Shown here: positions 1 through 10,568 of the stretch, one piece after another
How the letters are laid out: the number at the start of each line of letters is the position of its first letter
Position numbering within the stretch: position 1 is the first letter of the stretch
Assembly: GCA_020650975.1 (NCBI GenBank)
Contig: JAIPMN010000824.1
Coordinates: forward strand, 6,942 to 70,941
Direction: 5' to 3'
Length of the DNA stretch: 64,000 bases
Source: Apostichopus californicus
Lineage: Eukaryota; Echinodermata; Holothuroidea; Aspidochirotida; Stichopodidae
Translations under genes and position numbers: made by a program
The notes under the pieces: generated by a model
What the model was told of the DNA's origin: nothing
The model's input: only the letters and a program-made list of their open reading frames with translations
Databases searched by the model: none

Positions 1-106
1 GGGCTGCCCTGTGAATAAGATGCTTGTGTCCGGCTATTCGCAGGGCTGCCCTGTGAATAAGATGTTTGTTTCTGGCTATTCGCAGGGCTGCCCTGCGAAT
101 AAGCCC
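1..106. repeat. 42-bp tandem repeat with palindromic junction
   Basis: Two full units (1-42, 43-84) and part of a third start GGGCTGCCCTG and end CTATTCGCA. The junction from about 75 to 106 is a near-perfect palindrome: GGCTATTCGCAGGGC faces TGCCCTGCGAATAAGCC. The array is cut by the left window edge, so its full size is unknown. It reads as an open frame only because of the repeat. Confidence 0.75.
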
Positions 107-615
107 CACCATAACATATATATAGCTTGGCGTTGTGAATTTTGGCCCATATATTACCAAGGTCATATTTTGTCAAAATCAAACGAAATGCCACTTTTAA
201 TCAAAATCATCTCCCGAGGTGAGTGATATAGCGACACCTTAAAACACCTAGGCTATTGTATAGGCTGGTAGAATCTTACAGTTTGCACTATATTTTGCTG
301 CTTTGTTAACTGCAAAGATGCAGCCAAATATGTCCCAGCGAAAATGGAATTGAAATTTTCTATTTTGAGGCTTTTTTTTCTCCATAGCAGTAGACCCCCC
401 AGAGTAGGCCCTTTCCCGTAATATGGACAAAGTCTCACTCAATTCCTAATTAGCATGATGATTACATCAAAATTCTCTGCATGATAATAATGAAGACAAC
501 AACTTGAGTTGTTTAATTATTTATGTGAAAATTAAAACTTATTCAAATTTTACTTTGTGTACATCGAAAGTTTGTAAAACTTGTCGCTATTATTAAATTG
601 CTGCATCTTTTGAAG
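107..615. other. Intronic or upstream AT-rich sequence before first visible BAP18 exon
   Basis: No BAP18-like starting exon (MTSASTK-type) is visible here, so this is most likely intron 1. A strong donor-like GAG/GTGAGT occurs at 217-224, but the sequence before it does not encode BAP18. Nothing else is recognised. Confidence 0.5.
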
Positions 616-3600
616 GTCGGAGAGATTTTTGCTGCTGCAGGAGAAGCATTTAGTAGGCTGGGAGAGTTGACGATGCAGTTACATCCCCTGAATGAACCAT
701 CTCCAAACAGGTAAACAGATTCCAACATTCTATAAACCTCAAACTTAAAAGAGTTCACAAGAATTGCATATTATCAGCTGTCTGGCTTGATTTGTCGTGG
801 GTTGGTATACTGCTTGTCTGGCAGGTATTAAAAGATGACTTCAGGCAGAATTACAGTCTTCATATGTCAGAGTCAAATAAAACATTTGTAGTGTTTCTAT
901 TTGCTATTCCAGTTTTCATGATATCTACCTTAAACATTTGTGCAATCTCTAGAATGCTCCATTGGCTGACATAAGGATGACACTGGCTATTCAATGCAGG
1001 TGTTAATGTTACTCAGTTGTTTTATAATTCTGATAACTTAACCAAACATGCCATTAACTATAAACAACAGAGCAACCTTGGATGACATATCACACCTTTT
1101 GTCCTTGAATAATTGGTAACGAATTGTAAACATGACATTTTAAGACATAGAAGTCTTATGTTTTTCCAATGTTGAGTTTTGTGTTGCATCTGAGGAACTG
1201 ACCTAATCCTTATGGTCTGTGTATTAGCCTACTGACAGTAGTACAGTCACTTTTATAGATGAGCATCAAATAGTTATGGGTTACTTCTCAAAAATTGAAA
1301 GTGGTATAGCAATAGAATCTAGACTAATGCCAGTGGTATTCAATGGTCTACAACATTTCAAAATTGGTTATGTGCCTAAAGTCATCCTTTAATTGTTGGG
1401 AGCTATTGGAATTACTGGTTTCGTCAGATATTGAAAATGAGGTTTTTTTCCAGTGATGAAACGGGACTGTTTATGGTACAGTAATATACATCAGGTACAT
1501 CACTGCACTGATCAGTCACAGTGTACTTAGTTAACAAAACACAAGAAGCATTATGAAGTTCTTCCTGCCAATATTTTACTGTGTGCTGTTGATACTGTTG
1601 ATATTGAATAGTACTGTACATATTGGTCTAGAATTAAAGTTTTGATTTCAATTGTTCTGGTGTTATTGTTACATAAAGTTGCATTAAACTTGACATAATC
1701 TGTTGGTACCAGATTTAACTGCTGAAGAAATGACTGGTTACTGGAAGCATCGGTAATTTTGGTCCATCAAATTCTTACCAATAAGGATGAAATTACAGTA
1801 AGGCATAATATCAAATCTTGCAGTTGATATAGTAAATGTTGATTTCAAATTGTTAAATACAAAGTATATTCATTGGCATCGAGTGGTTGATAAATTGATA
1901 ATTAGGAGCAGGTAATTATTGTAAATCACTTGAGTTGTTGTAGTTGTTTTCTATTTAACTGACTTTTATTGTTACTGTGTAAAGGTAAGAAGGCCTGACG
2001 TTTCGATTCTAGCAGGATCTTCTTCAGAGGCTAAATGACAAGTGTGTGTAAAAGTAAGTTGGCCTGATGTTCTGATCCTAGCAGGATCTTCTTCAGAGAG
2101 GCTAAATGACTTACTTTTACACATTCTCTTACACAGGCTAGTGGATAAGCAGATTACTAACAGTTTTATTTTATTTTGATTTATTGTTACTCTTATTTGT
2201 CTAGTGGCAAGTGGAGTGACGAAGAATTACAGACATTACGAAATGCTGTTAAGCGTTTTGGAGAAGATTTGCACAAGATCAGCGACATGGTGAAAACAAG
2301 GACTGTGTAAGAATTTATTCTTTAATGCACAAGTGGTTGAGCATAACATTTTAAATGAAAAACAAAGTTTAAGTTTTTATTTTCTCCAAACACAATTCGT
2401 TCTTCAAAGTGAGGTGAATGTTTTAAATATGGACTGTTAGATTCATTGCATGAACAACTATCCAAAGTGGGAGAGGATAAAAGATTTAACTAGTTTTTGA
2501 GCCCTACAAATCGTTGGCCTAAAGTTTACTCTTAAACTTAGGTAGTGTGGCTTCTGACTAGCATCCCTAACAAAGACCTCATAACATTGGGTTTTCCACC
2601 AAGTTTGATGGCTCTCTTTGTTGATCACAGGACCTGTGTTTAATTAGGTCACTGTTCAAATCCCATTCTTGCAAATGTTGAAACTGCTCTTTGATAATTT
2701 GTAATTTCCCTGCATGTTATAATCTGTCTATGGGTTATCTATACAGAGTAACATGTAATGCATATATTATCCATGTAGTAAGTGTAGCTGTATCAAGCAC
2801 TGTTTGGCCAGTTGGTTTTGAAAGAGATTTTAAAAGGGAACATTACAGTATTTATTTTTAAAAGTTAAGAGGATTTTTCCCGATACTTATTGAAAGGACA
2901 GCATAACAATACACCAAAGCATTTGCTTAAATATCTGATTTTTCAGTTGAAAAAAGAGCATTTGAAAGATACCGTAGATCACTGAAAAGATGTACTAACT
3001 GCACAAACATTACTGTGATGTCATGGAGTACTTTGCTTTCATACTCCACACCTTAGCTTGACCTCGTACAAGTTCATGAAATCAGTGTGCAAATGGCTAT
3101 GTAGTAGATCTATGGATGCTGAATTTAAACCTTTGAAGGCTCTGAAAAAGCCTTTTTACCATCCCAACTTCATCAGACTTGATCAAATTTGTATATTTTT
3201 GAACCTCCTTAAATCAAAATAGGCTAATTTACAACTCAGATGCAAATCATGTGTTTGAGTACAACATACTGTATATGTCACTAATTGATTTAAAATATCA
3301 CTACACTGTTGGTAAGTGGATCCAGTAAAAGCAAACTTCACAGTATTCCAACACTTCAGATTATGTGAATCAGTGACATCATAAACATGTACCTACACTA
3401 CTGCTTAAATGTCTAAGAGTTGGGGTAATACTGTATTAAAAAATATTCTCAACCTGTAAACAGATTATTGAAGGGTTTGGTATGGTGGTGTGCCCAGAAC
3501 TATTCTTTGAGTACTTTACCAGTATGATAGTCGTAAGAAAGTTAAATGTGATGTTCATCTCAACACTTGATAAATATTTCAATGGCAACCTAATCTGTCT

Positions 3601-5950
3601 GTTTCTTCCACATAGTTCCCAAATAAGAGCTGCAATCAGAAGGAAAAACTATGAACAATTAGACAAGCAACCTTCTGCCCAGAAAAGGTCTAAACCATCT
3701 CCATCTTTATCAGAGAGTACAGCATCATCAACTCATGAGATGCCTGTACCCGTCACTCTTGCTGGTTCCACAGATGAACCCCCTCTCAAAAGACAAAAGC
3801 AAGGTAAGAATTCTTTGTTGCTGTTCCAGAAAGAAACCCATCATTGTTATTGTATAAATGTTCCAAGTTACAGGTTCAAAATAAGAGTGTGTTCAGCCAC
3901 TATCAATTGGCTAGTAGGATTCACTTTGGAAAAGGAAATTTGTTTACAAACTGTGTGACAGTTGAAATGAATTGGCAGCAAACTAGATTATCAGAGAAGA
4001 AGAATTGAGGTGGGTAGTGAAGATTGGATGAAAGTATTTAGATATGATTGGTGTGGGTTGGGGAAGGCAGGGGGGGGGGATTAAAGGTTGTATTTAATAG
4101 ATAGATGCAGAAACACCATGAATGGAATGAGAGGGAGAAGCATTGTGGGTGTGGACAAAGATGAACCCACATAACATTTCTTGTATGCCACTATACCTGG
4201 CAGGAGAAGGCTTTAATTGCCTGAGAGTTCCAGGGGGTCTCCCCTACTGCTAAGGATTTATATTCAGACATTATTTCTTTTTCTCTATTCTCAGAAATGT
4301 CTCTAAACATGTTGAATTCTGTGGGCAATCCTGCTGATTCTTTAGTGGATATTGAAGGTTTAGAGGAATCACGCACTCCTGTCAAGAAGTTAGAATTTGA
4401 CATGCCAGAGTCACCATCTGCTGGTAAGTATTGTTTATAAACTTATACTCTTACTGTACCTATATTGATGTAATTTCATGACTGGATAGACATGCATTCA
4501 GTCACTTCAACACAATTTTGCTCTGGTACTGTGAATGTGCTCGACTAACATATTAAAAATTCAAACACAAGGAAATTCCTACACTCTGACATATTATTAA
4601 CATAATTCATGTTCTCAAATAAAAGGAATAAATGTGTGTATTGTGTACCTCAGCAATGGAACAAACTATAAAGTTTGGAGTAGGGGCTATTTGGTACCAT
4701 CATGATTTACAAACTTTCTTCAAGTTTTATGGCTCAGGTCAAAAGAGGTGGAAACCCAAACCTTGTAAACAAAATACAGTGAGTGAAGTGTTTACAAATG
4801 TGATGCTTGACATGTGGCTTCCTTATCATGAGAACATGTTCATTTTTTAATTTTTAGTCAGATGGCAAAATATCTCAAATAGCTCTTTAGCTCAAGAAAA
4901 ATAAAAGGGTCACAGTTTGTATATGCAAGATATATTAATGTTATGATCAGCATCCACTTTGTTGAAGGTCAAAAGCCAATTAAAGGTGAATCCAGGAACC
5001 TTGAAACATGAGTGCAATGTAGATAAGTGTCATACGTGACATGTAGCTTTACTTTAATGAGTACAGGTTGTTCTATTGTTTTAGTGGGGCTCATGGGTCA
5101 TACGTGACATGTAGCTTCACTTTAATGAGTACAGGTTGTTCTATTGTTTTAGTGGGGCTCATGGGTCATATGTGACATGTAGCTTCATTTTAATGAGTGC
5201 AGGTTGTTATTTTGTTTTAGTGGGGCTCATGGGTCATATGTGACATGTAGCTTCATTTTAATGAGTGCAGGTTGTTCTATTGTTTTAGTCGGGCTCATTT
5301 GAGGTCAGCACACCTCCTGGAAGGTTCATTATCACCATAGATGGTCAAGAACTTTCTGTTTTTATCATGCCAAAGAGAATTTCTCTGACCACAAGAGACA
5401 GGTAGAAGTTGATAAATATCCAGTACTTAGCATCCTCATTGAAAGTTCTAAGGTTATCTGTTCAGTCTTCAATTGAAGGTAACTAATTTGTTTTAAAGTT
5501 GGAGCAATCTTTGTTTGTCATAGCAACTTCTTTAAGTAGTTGTGAGAAATAAAACAATTCTCTTCAGGCATGTGGCAAAAGGTATGTGTAAGAATTCTCA
5601 GAATTGGCTACTTAACAGAATGCTTGTGTTGGCTTCCATTTATATGGCAAGTCACCACTGGGATGGTTACCACTTTATAGTTATGTTAAGAAAGCTCATG
5701 TAGGCCTAGTACTTCCACAAATGATATGCCATTAAGATAATTAAACTTTTATCTGCTCCTCTATTTCACAGTAAACCTACTTTGTTTTGGTGTTTAGGTA
5801 ATATAGGTATTATAAAACTTTGAAATCCTGACCAAAACAACTTGTTTATATGCTTGTCACACAATATGATCTAATGTGTCTTTTGTTTATTCTTTCTCAG
5901 GTGATCTGCAAATAGTTACTTCTGGCATTAACAGCAGCATTAAAGACTGA
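616..5950 (+). CDS. BAP18: BAP18 (C17orf49) chromatin complex subunit, 5'-partial
   Basis: Exons seen: 616-710, 2205-2306, 3616-3803, 4295-4423 and 5901-5950 (stop TGA 5948-5950). All have GT/AG borders, and phases join to give 187 codons plus stop. The human protein is 172 aa and starts MTSASTK before the VGEIF motif, so only a short first coding exon is missing, upstream of the window. The opening VGEIFAAAGEAFSRLGELT and the SANT/Myb-like segment (KWSDEELQTLRNAVKRFGED, then QIRAAIRRKNYE) match BAP18 closely. The C-terminal part has the basic PLKRQKQ stretch and the conserved VDIEGL...KKLEFD motif. In vertebrates BAP18 is a nuclear subunit of MLL1/NURF-type complexes that reads H3K4me3 chromatin; that role is family knowledge. 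Its 3' end converges on PBK, and an AP-1-rich minisatellite follows the stop codon. Confidence 0.9.
1978..2124. repeat. Two tandem copies of a ~65-bp dispersed repeat, MITE-like
   Basis: Each copy holds GGCCTGAYGTT, then CTAGCAGGATCTTCTTCAGA, then GGCTAAATGAC. The second copy is bracketed by a perfect 13-bp inverted repeat (GTGTAAAAGTAAG at 2046-2058 and its complement at 2110-2122). It also has an inner GATCCT-AGC-AGGATC hairpin. It ends about 80 bp before BAP18 exon 2205-2306. It resembles short foldback elements scattered in marine invertebrate genomes; the family name is not known to me. Confidence 0.65.
2545..2765 (+). mobile_element. Possible tRNA-derived SINE remnant
   Basis: A B-box-like GTTCAAATCCC occurs at about 2652-2662, preceded by a tRNA-like stretch (GGCTCTCTTTGTTGATCACAG) and followed by an AT-rich body (TTTGATAATTTGTAATTTCC). 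The A box is too degraded to be sure. It lies in a BAP18 intron. Confidence 0.35.
5028..5299. repeat. 68-bp minisatellite, four copies
   Basis: The units start GTCATAYGTGACATGTAGCT and end TTTTAGTGGGGCTCATGG, at about 5028, 5096, 5164 and 5232. Copies 1-2 share one set of variants and copies 3-4 share another, so a two-unit block was probably duplicated. The sequence just downstream (GAGGTCAGC) resembles the GGTCA dispersed family. It lies in the last BAP18 intron. Confidence 0.9.
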
Positions 5951-7900
5951 GGGCCAACTGTGTGCTAAGAACCTAACTAATAAGTAACCATTGTTACATA
6001 ATCGTATGTTGTTGAATTGGTGCATGATCAAGTACTTGAGGAGGATGACTCACTGGGATGATGACTCATTCGGATGATGACTCACTGGGATGATGACTAA
6101 CTGGGATGATGACTCACTGGGATGATGACTCATTAAGATGATGACTCACTGGAATGATGACTCACTGGGATGATGACTCACTGGGATGATGACTCATTCG
6201 GATGATGACTCACTGGAATGATGACTCACTGGAATGATGACTCACTGGAATGATGACTCATTCGGATGATGACCCACTGGGATGATGACTCACCGGGATG
6301 ATGACTCACCGGGATGATGACTCACCGGGATGATGACTCACTCGGATGATGACTCACTCGGATGATGACTCACTGGAATGATGACTCATTCGGATGATGT
6401 CTCACTGGAATGATGACTCACTCGTATGACGATTCACTCGGATGACGACTCAATCTCACTTTTATTGGTTCTTCAAACAGAATACCTCAAATTCTCTTGA
6501 GAATATTTTGCAGGAATTCTTGAGAGATAACAGACTGTGTAATGATCATATCTTCTCAACAATGATGTCTCCCTTCAAGCTCTCTGTTCAAAGAGAATGT
6601 GTGACTTTTATTTTGTACAAAGTATAGGATGATAATATACCTGAAAATATGTCCTGACATATTTGGCAAGTAACCAAAAGTGGCATTTTTCAAATCCTTT
6701 CAATTTTTCTCCATCAATCTCTACTCTTATTAGTAAAAAGGAAATGAAGAGAATGTTGAAGAAAAGGTAGATTTAGTTTTGTTATTGCCTGTTGTGAGTA
6801 GTAATTTATTGTACTGCAGTGGGTACACACATATTTGCAATTATTCACCCTACGGTAGGTCCTTAACAGGTCAGTATACTATAAACTATAATTAATTGTT
6901 TTGTGTTAATTATCTTCACAGCAAAATTAGAGAGTGATCAGAATTTTTTCTGTACAAATGATAAATGAATTTAGGATAAAGTGACTGAAATAAGTGGTAT
7001 GTTTGAGAACTATTAAAATGTTCCTTTTGCTCTATTATTTGGAAATGATAGATCTTTGCTGTGTGGCATATTCAACATAATGAGCTTTTCATGTTTTGAC
7101 CCATTTCTGTTTTGGAAATGCACCACAAGCCTGTGCCTAATTTTTTTAATATTAAGAACAAGATATGCCTGATACTTCATCTTTTGACTATGTACGTTAT
7201 GTAGATAATACATGTAGCGTAGTGAAACGTGCAATGAATGCTGCAGTACCTAACACGAGTACTTAGCTATGATTTGTTCTGTGGTAATCAAATGTGGACT
7301 GTTGAGGGAAGTATGAGTGCGGCTAAATGTAGCTGTAGAAAGAATTGCCCTGCTGATGATGACTTCTCATATCTAATACTGAATACTGAAACATTAGACT
7401 ATTAAGATGCTGTTCCTTTTTTTGGTGTTAACACAATTCCATTCCATTATAAAGTGTTTTCAGATTCTGCACTTAACACTACAACGTTGCTAGTTCAGTC
7501 AGCTAGGTGACTTTGTAAGTTATACCTCAAAAAAGTTGGCCTGAAGGAGAGGTCGGTGACCTATAGACTACTTGTTATGTCATTGGTAGGCTTTAATAGG
7601 TGAATGATAATTACTTGGATTACTTCTAGACAAACTGCAATTTTGCCACCTGTGACTGGCTTTATATCAGCATTTTCTAAGCTCTAAATAAATAAATAGC
7701 ATAATCCAGGTATTTATTAAGTATGTCAAATAGTCGTACAGTTTTACAGGCATTGTTAACATGTACTGCTCCATACTTGGTGATATTGTAGATAAGGACA
7801 GGAATGATCTTAGAAAATGAGGAAGAGGAAGACTGGTGGTTATGGTTTTATTGTTTTTGTATATAATTTGACAGTTGTAAATACATTTTCTACAAAAAAA
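5951..7900 (+). other. Probable BAP18 3' UTR and downstream spacer
   Basis: After the stop codon comes the AP-1-rich minisatellite, then unique AT-rich sequence. Overlapping AATAAA signals at 7687-7696 are candidate poly(A) signals, and an A10-type tract follows at about 7891-7900. No other coding evidence is seen. The exact transcript end is unknown. Confidence 0.45.
6041..6452. repeat. 16-bp minisatellite built on the AP-1 site TGACTCA, ~26 units
   Basis: The consensus unit is GATGATGACTCACTGG, with CATTCG, CACCGG and CACTCG variants in the last six bases. By eye, about 22 of 26 units keep a perfect TGACTCA; the exceptions read TGACTAA, TGACCCA, TGTCTCA or TGACGATTCA. The array starts about 90 bp after the BAP18 stop codon, so it is probably transcribed in the 3' UTR. 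Confidence 0.93.
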
Positions 7901-8339
7901 AAATGTGTACTTGTTTCATACTACTTGTAATAACATGATCGACTGTTCTCAGCAACTTTCATGAGTGACAAATAGTTATCTGGATTTTTGGAAGAATTAG
8001 CTAAGGTGTAGCTAATGAGGAACACTCAGCCACTGAAATGACAACATGAACTAAGGTTGAGATGATGATTTAGTAGGCTCCCAGCCTCCACATTCTTCTC
8101 CCAGACCAAAACTAAATTATTGTTCAGACTCGATTGCAGGTGAAGGGTCTCTGCCGATTTATACACTTGCCTCAAGGACTTCAAATTTGTCTAGAAATGA
8201 TTATATCAACCTCCTGTTTGGTTACGATGTCAGAGGTTCAGTTACCCTTGCATTCATGCTGATGTATGTATGTATCTGTGCATGTTATGGCTAGATTGTA
8301 TACACAATATCTCAACAAGTTGAAACAACGTCATACTTG
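7901..8339. other. Spacer between BAP18 and the LINE fragment
   Basis: AT-rich with no reading frame, RNA gene or repeat that I can identify. Confidence 0.4.
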
Positions 8340-9800
8340 GTTAGGTTCAGTTTATTTTCTCTATGTATCCTCCAAGGGAGGTATAATATACAATACAATA
8401 ACAAATAGAGATAACACATAACATAATTAGATGGCAGTCACAATAGAGATACAAGACAAGAAAAACGAAGTATAATAAGATTACAGATAGAAGTTCTGAA
8501 AGTGTTGCACCAGCACTACAGTAAGCACTAGCAATTGATGTGACAAAAAATTACGAGAAGGTTTTATTATCTTAGCACAAAAATGACTTAAATTGGAAAT
8601 AACAACTTCTTCGATTGAAAAAGATCATGCATCTTAATCAAACTGGGTCTTGTTCTGAATCACGGTTTTAAGTAAGATTTCTTTCCTTCTTAAAGGCTGG
8701 GCACTCAAAAATGTAAAGAAATTCATCACCTAATTTAATACTGTTACATAAATTACATATCCAATCATGAAACACAATATCTTGGTATCTTCCAGAAATA
8801 ACCGGAATATTAGTATTGCAGCAACGATATTTACTGAAATAGTTACAGTTCCGGAAATCAAGGGTTTCAAATACTTATAGAATTCAATGTTGGTCTTGAA
8901 CATTCTATACACTTTACAATGCGAATTACTATTTACATCGGCCAGCCACTCCTGTTTAGACATGTCACCTAGTCTTAACTGAATTGCTCTACTTAACCAT
9001 GCTTGGGATATAATAGGTTCAGAAGAATAATGAACTTGGCTGGCCCCGTCCAGTAGGTTACACACATATGACATTCCGGTTGTCAAGAATACTTTAAACT
9101 TTACTTAACCAAGGAGACGAATAAATACTTTGATCGTGGAGCCTAGCCCTAAGGAACTTGTACATCATATATGCTATAATTGATACTCACTGCTAGTTAC
9201 AATTCTACACCAAAAATTAACCATTCTTGCCTCGATTGTATCAGCTTGTGACTTCCTAATTCACCATATGCCATACAATTCGGAGTATACTTTCAGAATT
9301 TGTTTACAGAATTTTAAGCTTCAACTTGGCTAAAATCATCAAAGCCCCAGATCTCACATCCATATAGCATAGATCAGAACAGGAAGAACCAGTTGATCAA
9401 ACAGCTGAACTTGTAAATCTAATGGGAGCTGTAGGTTATAAGATTTACACTATAGGCTGAAAAGGGCACGTCTATCTTGATTCACTTTTAACTTATTAAC
9501 AGCCTTTGTAAATCTACTGTTATAGTTAAAAGTACAAACCAGATAACAATAATCATCAACAATTTCAACTGTAGAACACACACAGGTAAAGCTAGGTTTC
9601 AAGCCTAATTTTTCCCCTTGAAAATACAAATATTATACGTTTTAACTCCATCAAGAGCATTGTGAAGTTCGGTCTCACTTTCAGCTTATACAAAAGTGTC
9701 GTCTGCATAGAGTAAGGTAAACAATTTAAAGAAAATTTCAACATCGTTAGTACTTAATGTATCCTTCATGGACGGGAATGCAAAATAGACTAAATAGACT
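8340..9800 (-). mobile_element. Decayed, 5'-truncated LINE with reverse transcriptase YADD
   Basis: Read on the minus strand, a reverse-transcriptase core is visible near 9660-9740: LLYADDTFV (YADD codons at 9698-9709), then AESETELHNALDGVK, a typical LINE palm and thumb start. Further downstream (9086-8730) comes a LINE C-terminal stretch with EWLADVNSNSHCKVYRMFK. Several in-frame stops show it is dead. It lies between the convergent ends of BAP18 and PBK. It could be of the CR1/Jockey or RTE group; the clade cannot be fixed by eye. Ends are approximate. Confidence 0.75.
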
Positions 9801-10568
9801 TTACCAACATGATTCCTGGTAGCTTCCTTTATATGTTGCCACATTAGTCAATAGATATTCCCACTTCATTTGGGTGTGCACATGTTAATGAATATTAACA
9901 TGTATGGCTTACCACGCTATGAATATGTTTGGGCATTGGAACCACTAAACGATTTCCTTTTCTTGTTATTATGTAACTTTGTAAGGTCAACAGTCATTTT
10001 AAGTCAACAGAGGTTAATGCACCTGAAAGTGTGGCAAGGAATCACAAAGCCATTTGCTGGTATTTAATGATACTATAAAGTGAACCAAATAGCACATAAA
10101 ATCATGACAAATGTTAGTAGTAAAGCTTAAAGAGGGCACAGCAAAAATTTCAAACATAGCAAATGTCAACAACTGTACATCTAGCATTGACTCAAAATGA
10201 TACCATCTTTTTGTTGCATATGATGGAAAAGGCAACAGAGTGGTATTGAAAGTCTTTATATCTAAAGATAAACATTACTATAGATTGATGGAACACACTG
10301 CACTTCAGGGTGACATCCTCTACTTGTGAACTATTTCACTTGACCCCCCAATATCTGTATTGCCCCCAACTTGTTGGTATCCTACACATTGCCATGTTAA
10401 CCCTAGGTTTTAAATTAATTCTCAATGCTTAATCACAGAGCTTGTCCCAGTGAGTAAATAAGCTATGAGTGGTCTTCTAGCATATTTGGGTGCAGCACTG
10501 ATAACCTAATTCAAATTCTCTTGGAGAATTGTTTTCCTTCTCTAAACCAGTGCATTCATCCATCAGTT
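9801..10568 (-). other. Probable PBK 3' UTR and spacer
   Basis: AT-rich sequence after the PBK stop codon. No clear poly(A) signal on the minus strand was found close to the stop, and no other gene is visible. Confidence 0.35.

Noticed and set aside
11-226. Open frame of 71 codons at the left edge, ending near a strong GTGAGT donor
   Set aside because: The frame is made by the 42-bp tandem repeat, and the sequence before the donor does not encode the BAP18 N-terminus.
3482-3958. 158-codon plus-strand frame as a separate gene
   Set aside because: Only 3616-3803 is coding, as an exon of BAP18. The rest of the frame is intron.
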